NCBI GenBank assembly: GCA_024711415.1
Contig: JANJSW010000024.1
Span: 1 to 12,694, forward strand
Reading direction: 5' to 3'
Origin: Thermomonas sp.
GTDB lineage: Bacteria > Pseudomonadota > Gammaproteobacteria > Xanthomonadales > Xanthomonadaceae
Length of the DNA: 12,694 nucleotides
A model generated the notes under the pieces. That model was given only the letters and a program-made list of their open reading frames with translations. It had not been told where the DNA came from and ran no database searches. Both the position numbers and the translations under genes were made by a program. Of the stretch, positions 1-12,281 are shown piece after piece (position 1 is the first letter of the stretch; the number at the start of each line of letters is the position of its first letter).

Positions 1-2136
1 CGCGCGCTGGACTACCTGGTCGGCTTCAACCTCTCGCCGGTGCTGTGGCGCAAGATCAAGGCCGGGTTGTCCGCTGGCCGGGTGCAGTCGCCGGCGCTGC
101 GGATGATCGTGGAGCGCGAGGAGGAGATCGAAGCCTTCATCGCCCGCGAGTACTGGAGCATCGAGGCCGAGTGCGCGCACCCGTCGCAGGCCTTCACTGC
201 CAAGCTGGTCAAGCTGGACGGGAAAAAGTTCGAGCAGTTCACCGTCACCGACGGCGCCACCGCCGAGGATGCGCGCCTGCGCATCCAGCAGGCCGCTGCC
301 GGCCGACTGCACGTCACCGACGTGGCCAGCAAGGAGCGCAAGCGCCGCCCCGCGCCGCCGTTCACCACCTCCACCCTGCAGCAGGAGGCCGCGCGCAAGC
401 TCGGCTTCACCACCCGCAAGACCATGCAGGTGGCGCAGAAGCTGTACGAAGGCATCGCGCTGGGCGACGAAGGCACGGTCGGCCTGATCAGCTACATGCG
501 TACCGACTCGGTGAACCTGTCGCAGGACGCGCTGGCCGAGATCCGCGACGTGATCGCACGCGACTTCGGCACCGCCTCGCTGCCGGACCAGCCCAACGTC
601 TACCAGACCAAGTCGAAGAACGCGCAGGAAGCGCACGAAGCGGTGCGCCCGACCTCGGCCCTGCGCACGCCGGCGCACGTCGCCCGCTTCCTGACCGACG
701 ACGAACGCAAGCTCTACGAGCTGATCTGGAAGCGCGCGGTGGCCTGCCAGATGATCCCGGCCACGCTCAACACCGTCACCGTGGACCTGTCCGCCGGCAG
801 CGAGCACGCCTTCCGCGCCAGCGGCACCACCGTGGTGGTACCCGGCTTCCTTGCGGTCTATGAAGAGGGCAAGGACAGCAAGGGCAAGGAGGACGAGGAC
901 GAAGGCCGCAAGCTTCCGCTGATGAAGCTGGGCGACACGGTGCCGCTGGACCGCATCCACGCCGACCAGCATTTCACCCAGCCGCCGCCGCGTTTCACCG
1001 AAGCGGCGCTGGTGAAGGCGCTGGAGGAATACGGCATCGGCCGGCCGTCGACCTATGCCGCCATCATCCAGACCCTGCTGGGCAAGCAGTACGCGGTGCT
1101 CGAAGGGCGCGCGTTCAAGCCCACCGACATCGGCCGCGCGGTCGGCAAGTTCCTGTCCAGCCATTTCTCCAAGTACGTCGACTACGACTTCACCGCCAAC
1201 CTCGAGGATGAACTCGATGCGGTGAGCCGCGGCGAGGAGGACTGGATCCCGTTGATGGAGAAGTTCTGGGGCCCGTTCAAGGCGCTGGTGGACGACAAGA
1301 AGGCGACGCTGGACAAGGCCGACGCCGGCAGCGTGCGCGTGCTCGGCAGCGACCCGGCCAGCGGCCGCCCGGTCAGCGCGCGGATCGGGCGCTTCGGCCC
1401 GCTGGTGCAGATCGGCACGGTGGAAGACGAAGAGAAGCCGCGCTTCGCCTCGCTCAAGCCCGGGCAGAGCATCTACAGCCTGAGCCTCGAGGAGGCGCTC
1501 AAGCTGTTCGAGATGCCGCGCCAGCTGGGCGTGGACGGCAACGGCGAGGAAGTGAGTGTCGGCATCGGCCGCTTTGGCCCGTTCGCCAAGCGCGGCAGCA
1601 CCTACGCCTCGCTGAAGAAGGAAGACGATCCGTACGCCATCGACCTGGCGCGGGCGATCTTCCTGATCGAGGAGAAGGAAGAAATCGCCCGCAACCGCGT
1701 CATCAAGGAATGGCCCGGCCATGACGTGCAGGTGCTGAACGGCCGCTTCGGCCCGTACATCAGCGACGGCAAGCTCAACGGCAAGATCCCCAAGGATCGC
1801 GAGCCGGCCTCGCTGTCGCTGGAGGAGACGCTGCAGCTGCTGGAGGAAACCGGCAAGCCTGCACGCAAGGGCTTCGGCGCGAAGAAGGCGGCGGTGAAGA
1901 AGGTCGCCGCCAAGAAGGCCGCGGTGAAGAAGGCGCCGGCCGAGAAGGCGGCGAAGAAGCCGGCCGCCAAGAAGGCCGTGGCCAAGAAAGCGGTGAAGAA
2001 GGCCCCTGCCAAGAATGCCGCGCGCCCGTATTCGGCCGACATCGAACCCGCCAAGCCGCTGCTCACCGCGGCCAAGGTGGAGCCGGGCAAGAAGCGCGTG
2101 GTGAAGAAGCCGTCGCGGGACGAGGCGCCGTTCTGA
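1..2136 (+). CDS. topA: DNA topoisomerase I, C-terminal part (5' end outside window)
   Basis: Type IA topoisomerase that relaxes negative supercoils through a 5'-phosphotyrosine intermediate. The frame is open from base 1, beginning RALDYLVGFNLSP, which aligns with about residue 153 of E. coli TopA. The Toprim domain and true start therefore lie upstream; 711 residues are visible. The catalytic tyrosine is in ISYMRTDSVNLS (Tyr codon 493-495), and the conserved His of EAHEAVRPT is at 634-636. EEYGIGRPSTYAAIIQ is the usual family motif. After about base 1330 come repeated Toprim C-terminal modules, each with an IGRFGP or NGRFGPY core, instead of the Cys4 zinc ribbons of E. coli TopA: only two cysteines occur in the visible part. 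From about 1861 the protein ends in a Lys/Ala-rich tail of KKAAVKK-like repeats, probably disordered and DNA-binding. This domain plan fits xanthomonad TopA. The stop is TGA at 2134-2136. Confidence 0.97.
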   Translation, partial: RALDYLVGFNLSPVLWRKIKAGLSAGRVQSPALRMIVEREEEIEAFIAREYWSIEAECAHPSQAFTAKLVKLDGKKFEQFTVTDGATAEDARLRIQQAAAGRLHVTDVASKERKRRPAPPFTTSTLQQEAARKLGFTTRKTMQVAQKLYEGIALGDEGTVGLISYMRTDSVNLSQDALAEIRDVIARDFGTASLPDQPNVYQTKSKNAQEAHEAVRPTSALRTPAHVARFLTDDERKLYELIWKRAVACQMIPATLNTVTVDLSAGSEHAFRASGTTVVVPGFLAVYEEGKDSKGKEDEDEGRKLPLMKLGDTVPLDRIHADQHFTQPPPRFTEAALVKALEEYGIGRPSTYAAIIQTLLGKQYAVLEGRAFKPTDIGRAVGKFLSSHFSKYVDYDFTANLEDELDAVSRGEEDWIPLMEKFWGPFKALVDDKKATLDKADAGSVRVLGSDPASGRPVSARIGRFGPLVQIGTVEDEEKPRFASLKPGQSIYSLSLEEALKLFEMPRQLGVDGNGEEVSVGIGRFGPFAKRGSTYASLKKEDDPYAIDLARAIFLIEEKEEIARNRVIKEWPGHDVQVLNGRFGPYISDGKLNGKIPKDREPASLSLEETLQLLEETGKPARKGFGAKKAAVKKVAAKKAAVKKAPAEKAAKKPAAKKAVAKKAVKKAPAKNAARPYSADIEPAKPLLTAAKVEPGKKRVVKKPSRDEAPF
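1870..2025 (+). repeat. Degenerate Lys/Ala repeat tract in the 3' end of topA
   Basis: The DNA repeats variants of gccaagaaggcc and gcggtgaagaag in frame, coding for blocks such as KKAAVKK, AEKAAKK and KKAVAKK. This looks like histone H1-like low-complexity sequence used for nonspecific DNA contact. Imperfect in-frame repeats like these commonly change in length between strains; that is inference here. Confidence 0.75.
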
Positions 2137-2140
2137 GTCT

Positions 2141-2166
2141 CCGCCGTCATGCCGCTTTGACGGCGG
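2141..2166 (+). terminator. Hairpin between topA and tsaC (possible weak terminator or processing site)
   Basis: A perfect 9-bp inverted repeat, CCGCCGTCA (2141-2149) and TGACGGCGG (2158-2166), encloses an 8-nt loop four bases after the topA stop. No T-run follows, so it is not a classical intrinsic terminator. It may attenuate transcription into tsaC or stabilise the topA 3' end. The tsaC ribosome site lies immediately downstream. Confidence 0.45.
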
Positions 2167-2184
2167 TGACGGAAGAATTGCCGC

Positions 2185-2745
2185 ATGGACATGCACGCCA
2201 GCCTCGCCAACGTCGTTGCCGCCCTCCGTCGGGGCGGCGTCATCGCCTACCCCACCGAGGGCGTATGGGGACTGGGTTGCGATCCGCGCGATGAAGCCGC
2301 GGTGCTGCGCCTGCTGGCGCTCAAGCAGCGCGATGTGGCCAAGGGCCTGATCCTGATCGCGTCGAGCGAGGCGCAACTCGCGCCGTTCATCGACACTGCA
2401 TCGCTTGCCGCATCGCAGCTGGCCGAGGTGCGCGCCAGCTGGCCGGGGCCGAATACCTGGATCATGCCGGCGTCGAAGGACGCGCCGCGCTGGATCACCG
2501 GCGCGCATGACGGCATCGCGGTGCGCGTCACCGCGCATCCGCTGGTGCGCGGGTTGTGCGATGGCTTCGGCGGCGCGCTGGTGTCGACCAGTGCCAATAT
2601 CGCCAGCGAGCCGTCGCCGCGCACGCGCGCAGAGCTCGACCCGCGCATTGTTGCCGGGGTCGATGCCGTCACCGATGGCGAAACCCTCGGGCGCGCGCAG
2701 CCCAGCACCATCCGCGACGCGCGCAGCGGCGCCGTCCTGCGCTGA
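2185..2745 (+). CDS. tsaC: L-threonylcarbamoyladenylate synthase (TsaC/YrdC family)
   Basis: Makes threonylcarbamoyl-AMP from threonine, bicarbonate and ATP. The TsaBDE proteins use it to form t6A37 on ANN-decoding tRNAs in the cytoplasm. The 186-residue product matches the short TsaC type (E. coli about 190 aa) without the Sua5 C-terminal domain. Visible motifs are YPTEGVWGLGCDP (residues 22-34), LKQRDVAKGLILIA with Lys47, Arg49 and Lys53, the STSAN signature (134-138) followed by SPRTR, and PSTIRD (173-178). The start at 2185 is supported by GGAAGA at 2171-2176, 8 nt upstream. A second ATG at 2191 is possible but less well spaced. It follows topA by 48 bp on the same strand. In many gammaproteobacteria tsaC lies in a dprA-smg-topA/yrdD-tsaC group, so the linkage is expected. 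The stop is TGA at 2743-2745. Confidence 0.96.
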   Translation: MDMHASLANVVAALRRGGVIAYPTEGVWGLGCDPRDEAAVLRLLALKQRDVAKGLILIASSEAQLAPFIDTASLAASQLAEVRASWPGPNTWIMPASKDAPRWITGAHDGIAVRVTAHPLVRGLCDGFGGALVSTSANIASEPSPRTRAELDPRIVAGVDAVTDGETLGRAQPSTIRDARSGAVLR

Positions 2746-2792
2746 AACCCCCGTCCGGCCTGCGTTTGCGGGCGGAAAAGCGGTTTCTCCTG

Positions 2793-2855
2793 CAACGAAA
2801 ATTTCTTCGCTAAACCCTCTTGTTGCGCTGCACAAACTGTGCTCTAGTCGGGGTG
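2793..2855 (+). promoter_or_regulatory. Candidate sigma-70 promoter for gltBD with spacer operator
   Basis: The best promoter-like element in the tsaC-gltB gap is TTGTTG (2820-2825), a 17-bp spacer, and TCTAGT (2843-2848) with an extended -10 TG at 2840-2841. The -35 and -10 are imperfect (3/6 and 4/6) but the spacing is ideal. An AT-rich stretch at about 2795-2815, unusual for this GC-rich DNA, sits where an UP element would be. The spacer holds a perfect inverted repeat, GCACA-AAC-TGTGC (2830-2842), a plausible operator. It resembles an NtrC half-site pair, but the half-sites are two bases too close. Transcription would start near 2855, giving a leader of about 65 nt. This is inferred from sequence only. 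Confidence 0.45.
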
Positions 2856-2872
2856 CGCATCGGGTTCCACAG

Positions 2873-2904
2873 GGAGAGTCGGAACGCGGGCGTTCCCCAA
2901 CTCC
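2873..2904 (+). promoter_or_regulatory. Hairpin in the gltB 5' leader
   Basis: GGAACG (2881-2886) and CGTTCC (2891-2896) form a perfect 6-bp stem with a CGGG loop. After a 4x4 internal loop, GGAG (2873-2876) can pair with CTCC (2901-2904). The only strong Shine-Dalgarno-like run in the leader, GGGAGAG (2872-2878), is in the lower stem and 41 nt from the gltB ATG, too far to serve it. Only a weak ACGGA (2908-2912) sits near the start. The hairpin could affect translation or mRNA stability. No known riboswitch is recognised. Confidence 0.35.
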
Positions 2905-2919
2905 TGCACGGACACGACC

Positions 2920-9001
<6,082 letters not shown>

Positions 9002-9005
9002 AAGT

Positions 9006-9033
9006 GCGCGCGGCGCGGGGTTCCGCCGCGCGC
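9006..9033 (+). terminator. GC-only hairpin after gltD
   Basis: GCGCGCGGCG (9006-9015) and CGCCGCGCGC (9024-9033) form a perfect 10-bp stem with an 8-nt loop, four bases after the gltD stop. No T-run follows, so strong intrinsic termination is doubtful. It may still end or attenuate the gltBD transcript, or block decay from the 3' side. The next gene starts 22 nt further on. Confidence 0.5.
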
Positions 9034-9055
9034 GCCGACGCGCCAAGATGGGGCC

Positions 9056-9730
9056 ATGCGCGTCGCCGCCCTCCTTGCCGCCTGCCTGCTGCTGCCGTTC
9101 ACCGGCAGCGCGCGTGCGCAGGCCAAGCCGGCGGCCACCGTCACCGTCTATCGCTGCACCGACGCCGCCGGCAAGGTCAGCCTGCAGGATGCGCCCTGCG
9201 CGAAGGGCCAGGCGCAGCAGGCGCGCGAGATGCTGCGCCCGGTCGATGCGCCGGCGTCGCCAGCCGCCCCGGCAACGCCGCATGTCGCCGTGCCCGCGCC
9301 GCAGCCGCAGCCGCAGCCGCGCACCGTGTACCTGGCGCCGCCGCGGCCGCTGTACGAATGCGTCACGCCAGAAGGCAAGCGCTACACCAGCGATGACGGC
9401 CGCGGCAATCCGCGCTGGGTGCCGCTGTGGACGCTGGGCTATCCGGTGGTGCGGCCGCGCTCGGTGCTGGGCGACAACATCGGCCACCCCGAGCGGGTGA
9501 TGCGCCCGCCGCATCGCGACATCAACTGGCCGGTCGCCAGCGGCGGCGGCAGCTGGATCCGCGACGACTGCACGATGCTGCCGCCGATCGAGGCCTGCGC
9601 CCGCCTGCGCGACCGCCGCAGCGCGCTGCGCACGCGCTTCTTCAACGCGCAGGAAAAGGAACGCGACCAGCTGCGCGAAGAGGAGCGTGCGCTCAACGCG
9701 CGCCTCGACAACGACTGCGGTGGTCGCTGA
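9056..9730 (+). CDS. Exported cysteine-rich DUF4124-type protein (first of a tandem pair)
   Basis: Function unknown. The 224-residue product starts with a clear Sec signal peptide: MRVAALLAACLLLPF, then SARAQA with likely cleavage near residue 22. A DUF4124-like module follows (VYRCTDAAGKVSLQDAPC, residues 31-48), then a Pro/Gln linker (about 62-97), a second YECVTPEGKRYTSDDG segment (100-115), and a charged helical C-terminus (about 180-220). The mature part has six cysteines (34, 48, 102, 172, 181, 221), which suggests three disulfides and a periplasmic location. Cys10 is inside the signal sequence without a clear lipobox. The start is chosen for the signal peptide; the ribosome site is weak (GATGGGG just upstream). 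It lies 54 bp after gltD and one base before its paralogue. I know no characterised homologue; a role in the envelope is inference. Confidence 0.85.
   Translation: MRVAALLAACLLLPFTGSARAQAKPAATVTVYRCTDAAGKVSLQDAPCAKGQAQQAREMLRPVDAPASPAAPATPHVAVPAPQPQPQPRTVYLAPPRPLYECVTPEGKRYTSDDGRGNPRWVPLWTLGYPVVRPRSVLGDNIGHPERVMRPPHRDINWPVASGGGSWIRDDCTMLPPIEACARLRDRRSALRTRFFNAQEKERDQLREEERALNARLDNDCGGR
9299..9316 (+). repeat. Three tandem CCGCAG hexamers
   Basis: Three perfect copies of CCGCAG encode the Pro-Gln repeats of the linker in the first exported DUF4124-type protein. The unit is a multiple of three, so changes in copy number would alter linker length without shifting the frame. Confidence 0.7.
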
Positions 9731-9731
9731 G

Positions 9732-10376
9732 ATGCGCCTGATCCTCGCGCTGCTGCTCCTGTGCGCGCCGCTGGCGACGTGGGCGCAGGACACCGTCTTC
9801 TACAAATGCACCGATGCCAAGGGCAACGTGTCGATGCAGAACGGCGCGCCCTGCGCGGCCGGCATGAAGCAGGAGATCCGCCGGATCGGCGAAGTGAAGA
9901 CCGTGCCGGTGCCGGCGCGGAAGCCGCAGGTGGAAGCGCCGCCCGCGCCGCCCGTGTACGGCGACTTCGTGCTGGTCAGTGGCCCGGCGATGCAGCGCAC
10001 GCCCGCGCCCGAAGCCGCCGGCTTGCCCGCACCGCCGCCCCTCTACCAGTGCCGGACCTGGGACGGCGAAACCTATTTCGGCGAGAGCGCCGAACCGCCG
10101 CCGCGCTGCGCGCCGCTGCAGGTGACCGGCATCGACGGGCGCGCATCGCTGGGCCTGGCCAGCGCCTGCGAGATGAAGCAGGACAGCTGCACCGCGGTGC
10201 CGGAGGCGCAGCTGTGCGCGAGCTGGTACCGGCGGCTGGACGAGGCCGAGTTCAAGCTGCGCTATGCCGACGACGACAGCCGCCGCGAGCGCCAGGCCGC
10301 CTTCGATGCGGTCGATGCGAAGATAAAAGCCAGCCGCTGCGCGACCAGCGCGCCGACCGATCCCGCTGTGCCGTAA
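9732..10376 (+). CDS. Exported cysteine-rich DUF4124-type protein (second of a tandem pair)
   Basis: Function unknown. The product is 214 aa with an N-terminal signal peptide (MRLILALLLLCAPLATWAQ, likely cut after the WAQ region). FYKCTDAKGNVSMQNGAPC (23-41) matches the DUF4124-like start of the preceding protein. A Pro-rich linker (about 58-103), a second segment LYQCRTWDGETYFGES (104-119) and a charged C-terminal helix (about 163-200) follow in the same order. Mature cysteines are 26, 41, 107, 126, 146, 153, 162 and 203. Six match the paralogue in order, and 126 and 146 are an extra pair. The ATG at 9732 is one base after the upstream stop, so translation is probably coupled. An in-frame GTG at 9687 would bury the signal peptide and was not used. 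The stop is TAA at 10374-10376, 30 bp before kef. Confidence 0.85.
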   Translation: MRLILALLLLCAPLATWAQDTVFYKCTDAKGNVSMQNGAPCAAGMKQEIRRIGEVKTVPVPARKPQVEAPPAPPVYGDFVLVSGPAMQRTPAPEAAGLPAPPPLYQCRTWDGETYFGESAEPPPRCAPLQVTGIDGRASLGLASACEMKQDSCTAVPEAQLCASWYRRLDEAEFKLRYADDDSRRERQAAFDAVDAKIKASRCATSAPTDPAVP

Positions 10377-10406
10377 GCTGGTCGCGGGATTGCACGGAAG
10401 GAACGG

Positions 10407-12194
10407 ATGGACAGCGGCGGCCTGGAACTGGCACTGGTTTTCCTGCTGGCAGCGGTGCTGGCGGTGCCGCTGTTCAAGCGCTTCGGGCTGGGCGCGATCC
10501 TCGCCTACCTGACCGCAGGCGTGCTGCTGGGGCCGCACGAACTGGCGCTGGTGCGCGACCCGGACAAGGTGCTGGCGGCCAGCGAGATCGGCGTGGTCAT
10601 GCTGCTGTTCGTGATCGGGCTGGAGCTGTCGCTGCCGCGGCTGAAGGTGATGCGCAAGCCGATCTTCCTGGTCGGCGGCCTGCAGGTGCTGTTGTGCGGG
10701 TTGGCGCTGGGCGCACTGTCGATGTTGGCCGGGCTGGGCTGGAAGGCCGCACTGGTGGTGGGCCTGGGGCTGGCGCTGTCGTCCACCGCGGTGGGCCTGC
10801 AGCTGCTGGCCGAGCGCAAGGAGTTGGCCACCGAGCACGGCCGGCTGGCGTTCGCGATCCTGCTGTTCCAGGACCTCGCCGCGATCCCGCTGCTGGCGGC
10901 CATCCCGCTGCTGGGCAAGGCCAAGAGCGTGGGTCTGGAATCGAGCGAGGTGCTGCGCGCGGTGGCGCTGATCGCGGCGCTGATCTTCGGCGGCCGCTAC
11001 CTGCTGCGCCACCTGTTCCGCGTCATCGCCCGCACCGACCTGCCCGAGGTGTTCACCGGCGCCGCCCTGCTGGTGGTGCTGGGCAGCGCCTGGCTGATGC
11101 AGATGGCGGGCCTGAGCGCCGGCCTCGGCGCATTCCTCGCCGGCGTGCTGCTGGCGGAATCCGAATACCGGCACGAACTGGAGGCGCAGATCCGACCCTT
11201 CGAAGGCCTGCTGCTCGGCCTGTTCTTCATGGCCGTGGGCATGGGCATCGACGTGCAGCGGGTCCTCGCCGAGCCGCTGCTGATCGCGAGCGGGGTGGCG
11301 GTGCTGTTGGCAGTGAAGTCGCTGCTGCTGTTCGCGCTGGGCCTGCGCCCTGGCCGGCTGGACGCGCGCGGCGCCTGCCTGCTGGCGGCGGTGCTGGCGC
11401 TGGGCGGCGAGTTCGCCTTCGTGGTGTTCAGCGAAGCCGGGCGGGCCCGGTTGCTGGATGCCGCCACCCTCGGCCGCCTGACCGCCATCGTCGGCCTGTC
11501 GATGGCGGCCACGCCGCTGCTGCTGATGCTGGCGTCGAAGTTGCTGCCCGACAAGCTGGCCGCGGAAGCGCGCGAATACGATGCGATCCCGCAGGATCGC
11601 CACCCGCAGGTGCTGATCGCCGGCTTCGGCCGCTTCGGCCAGATCATCGCCCGCCTGCTGCGCGCGCAGGGCATCGCCTTCATCGCCATCGATCCGGACA
11701 TCGAGCAGGTCAACCTGTCGCGGCAGATCGGCACCGACCAGATCTACTACGGCGACCCGACCCGGCTGGCGCTGCTGCGTTCGGCCGGCGCGGCGCGGAT
11801 CCGCATCTTCGTGGTCGCCATCAACGGCGTCGAGGCCAGCCTGCGAATGGTGCGGCTGGTGCGCAAGCACTACCCGGAAGCGCGGGTGTTCGCGCGTGCC
11901 CGCGACCGCCGCCACACCTGGCAGCTGATCGATCTGGGCGCGGAAGCGCTGCGCGAGACCTTCTGCAGCAGCCTGGAGATCGGCCGCGAGGTGCTGGTGG
12001 CGCTGGGCATGGACCGCGAGCAGGCCGAGGACCGGGCGCGCCGCTTCCGCGAATGGGACGAGTCGCTGCTGGAGCAGCAGCGGCTGCTGCAGGACGACGA
12101 GGATGCGCTGCTGCAGGCCACCCGCGACGCGCGGCGGGAGCTGGACGGACTGTTCGAGGCCGACGATGCGGCGGTGACACAGGCCCGCAAGTAA
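10407..12194 (+). CDS. kefB: CPA2 cation/proton exchanger with RCK domain, KefB-like
   Basis: Inner-membrane exchanger, probably a K+ efflux/H+ antiport system of the glutathione-gated Kef type that protects against electrophiles. The 595-residue product aligns well from memory with E. coli KefB (about 600 aa). An exchanger domain of roughly 12-13 membrane segments (residues 6-378) contains the FQDLAAIP motif (Gln155-Asp156). The regulatory loop ESEYRHELEAQIRPFEG (251-267) is followed by LLLGLFFMAVGM. A linker leads to an RCK/TrkA-N domain starting QVLIAGFGRFGQ (401-412), with Asp429 at the end of the second strand. GREVLVALGM and a charged helical tail (535-585) resemble KefB. The start is supported by GGAAGGA (10396-10402), though only 4 nt from the ATG. 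No KefG/KefF quinone-reductase partner lies in the window, so gating and the exact ion are inferred. It may be co-transcribed with the two exported proteins upstream. Confidence 0.9.
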   Translation: MDSGGLELALVFLLAAVLAVPLFKRFGLGAILAYLTAGVLLGPHELALVRDPDKVLAASEIGVVMLLFVIGLELSLPRLKVMRKPIFLVGGLQVLLCGLALGALSMLAGLGWKAALVVGLGLALSSTAVGLQLLAERKELATEHGRLAFAILLFQDLAAIPLLAAIPLLGKAKSVGLESSEVLRAVALIAALIFGGRYLLRHLFRVIARTDLPEVFTGAALLVVLGSAWLMQMAGLSAGLGAFLAGVLLAESEYRHELEAQIRPFEGLLLGLFFMAVGMGIDVQRVLAEPLLIASGVAVLLAVKSLLLFALGLRPGRLDARGACLLAAVLALGGEFAFVVFSEAGRARLLDAATLGRLTAIVGLSMAATPLLLMLASKLLPDKLAAEAREYDAIPQDRHPQVLIAGFGRFGQIIARLLRAQGIAFIAIDPDIEQVNLSRQIGTDQIYYGDPTRLALLRSAGAARIRIFVVAINGVEASLRMVRLVRKHYPEARVFARARDRRHTWQLIDLGAEALRETFCSSLEIGREVLVALGMDREQAEDRARRFREWDESLLEQQRLLQDDEDALLQATRDARRELDGLFEADDAAVTQARK

Positions 12195-12201
12195 TGCAGC
12201 A

Positions 12202-12270
12202 GCAGCGCAAGCTGCGCGCCACGGAATGGCGCCGCGTTCCGTGCCCGTCGTGGCGCCGGGCTTGCCCGGC
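12202..12270. terminator. Cluster of hairpins between convergent kef and ankyrin genes
   Basis: The 87-bp gap holds three short inverted repeats: GCAGC-GCAA-GCTGC (12202-12215), CACGGAA (12220-12226) with TTCCGTG (12237-12243), and GCCGGG-CTTG-CCCGGC (12255-12270). They can fold on either strand and sit where two transcripts meet, so a two-way termination region is likely. None is followed by a T-run on either strand. Confidence 0.45.
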
Positions 12271-12281
12271 CGGTTCCCGCG

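Noticed and set aside
2746..2792. An intrinsic terminator after tsaC
   Set aside because: CCTGC-GTTT-GCGGG can pair with a G-U, but the stem is short and no T-run follows; too weak to annotate.
2830..2842. A canonical NtrC site or sigma-54 promoter before gltB
   Set aside because: The half-sites are too close for the NtrC consensus, and I find no clear GG-N10-GC -24/-12 element at a suitable place.
9004..9396. GTG-started 130-codon frame overlapping the first exported protein
   Set aside because: Arg/Ala-rich shadow frame with no signal peptide; it begins inside the gltD hairpin.
9687..9731. Earlier GTG start for the second exported protein
   Set aside because: It would place 15 residues before a textbook signal peptide and overlap the upstream gene; the ATG at 9732 fits better.
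9693..11915. A 740-codon open frame antisense to the second exported gene and kef
   Set aside because: Low-complexity Gln/His/Arg product with no recognisable domain, opposite a clear exchanger gene; a composition artefact.
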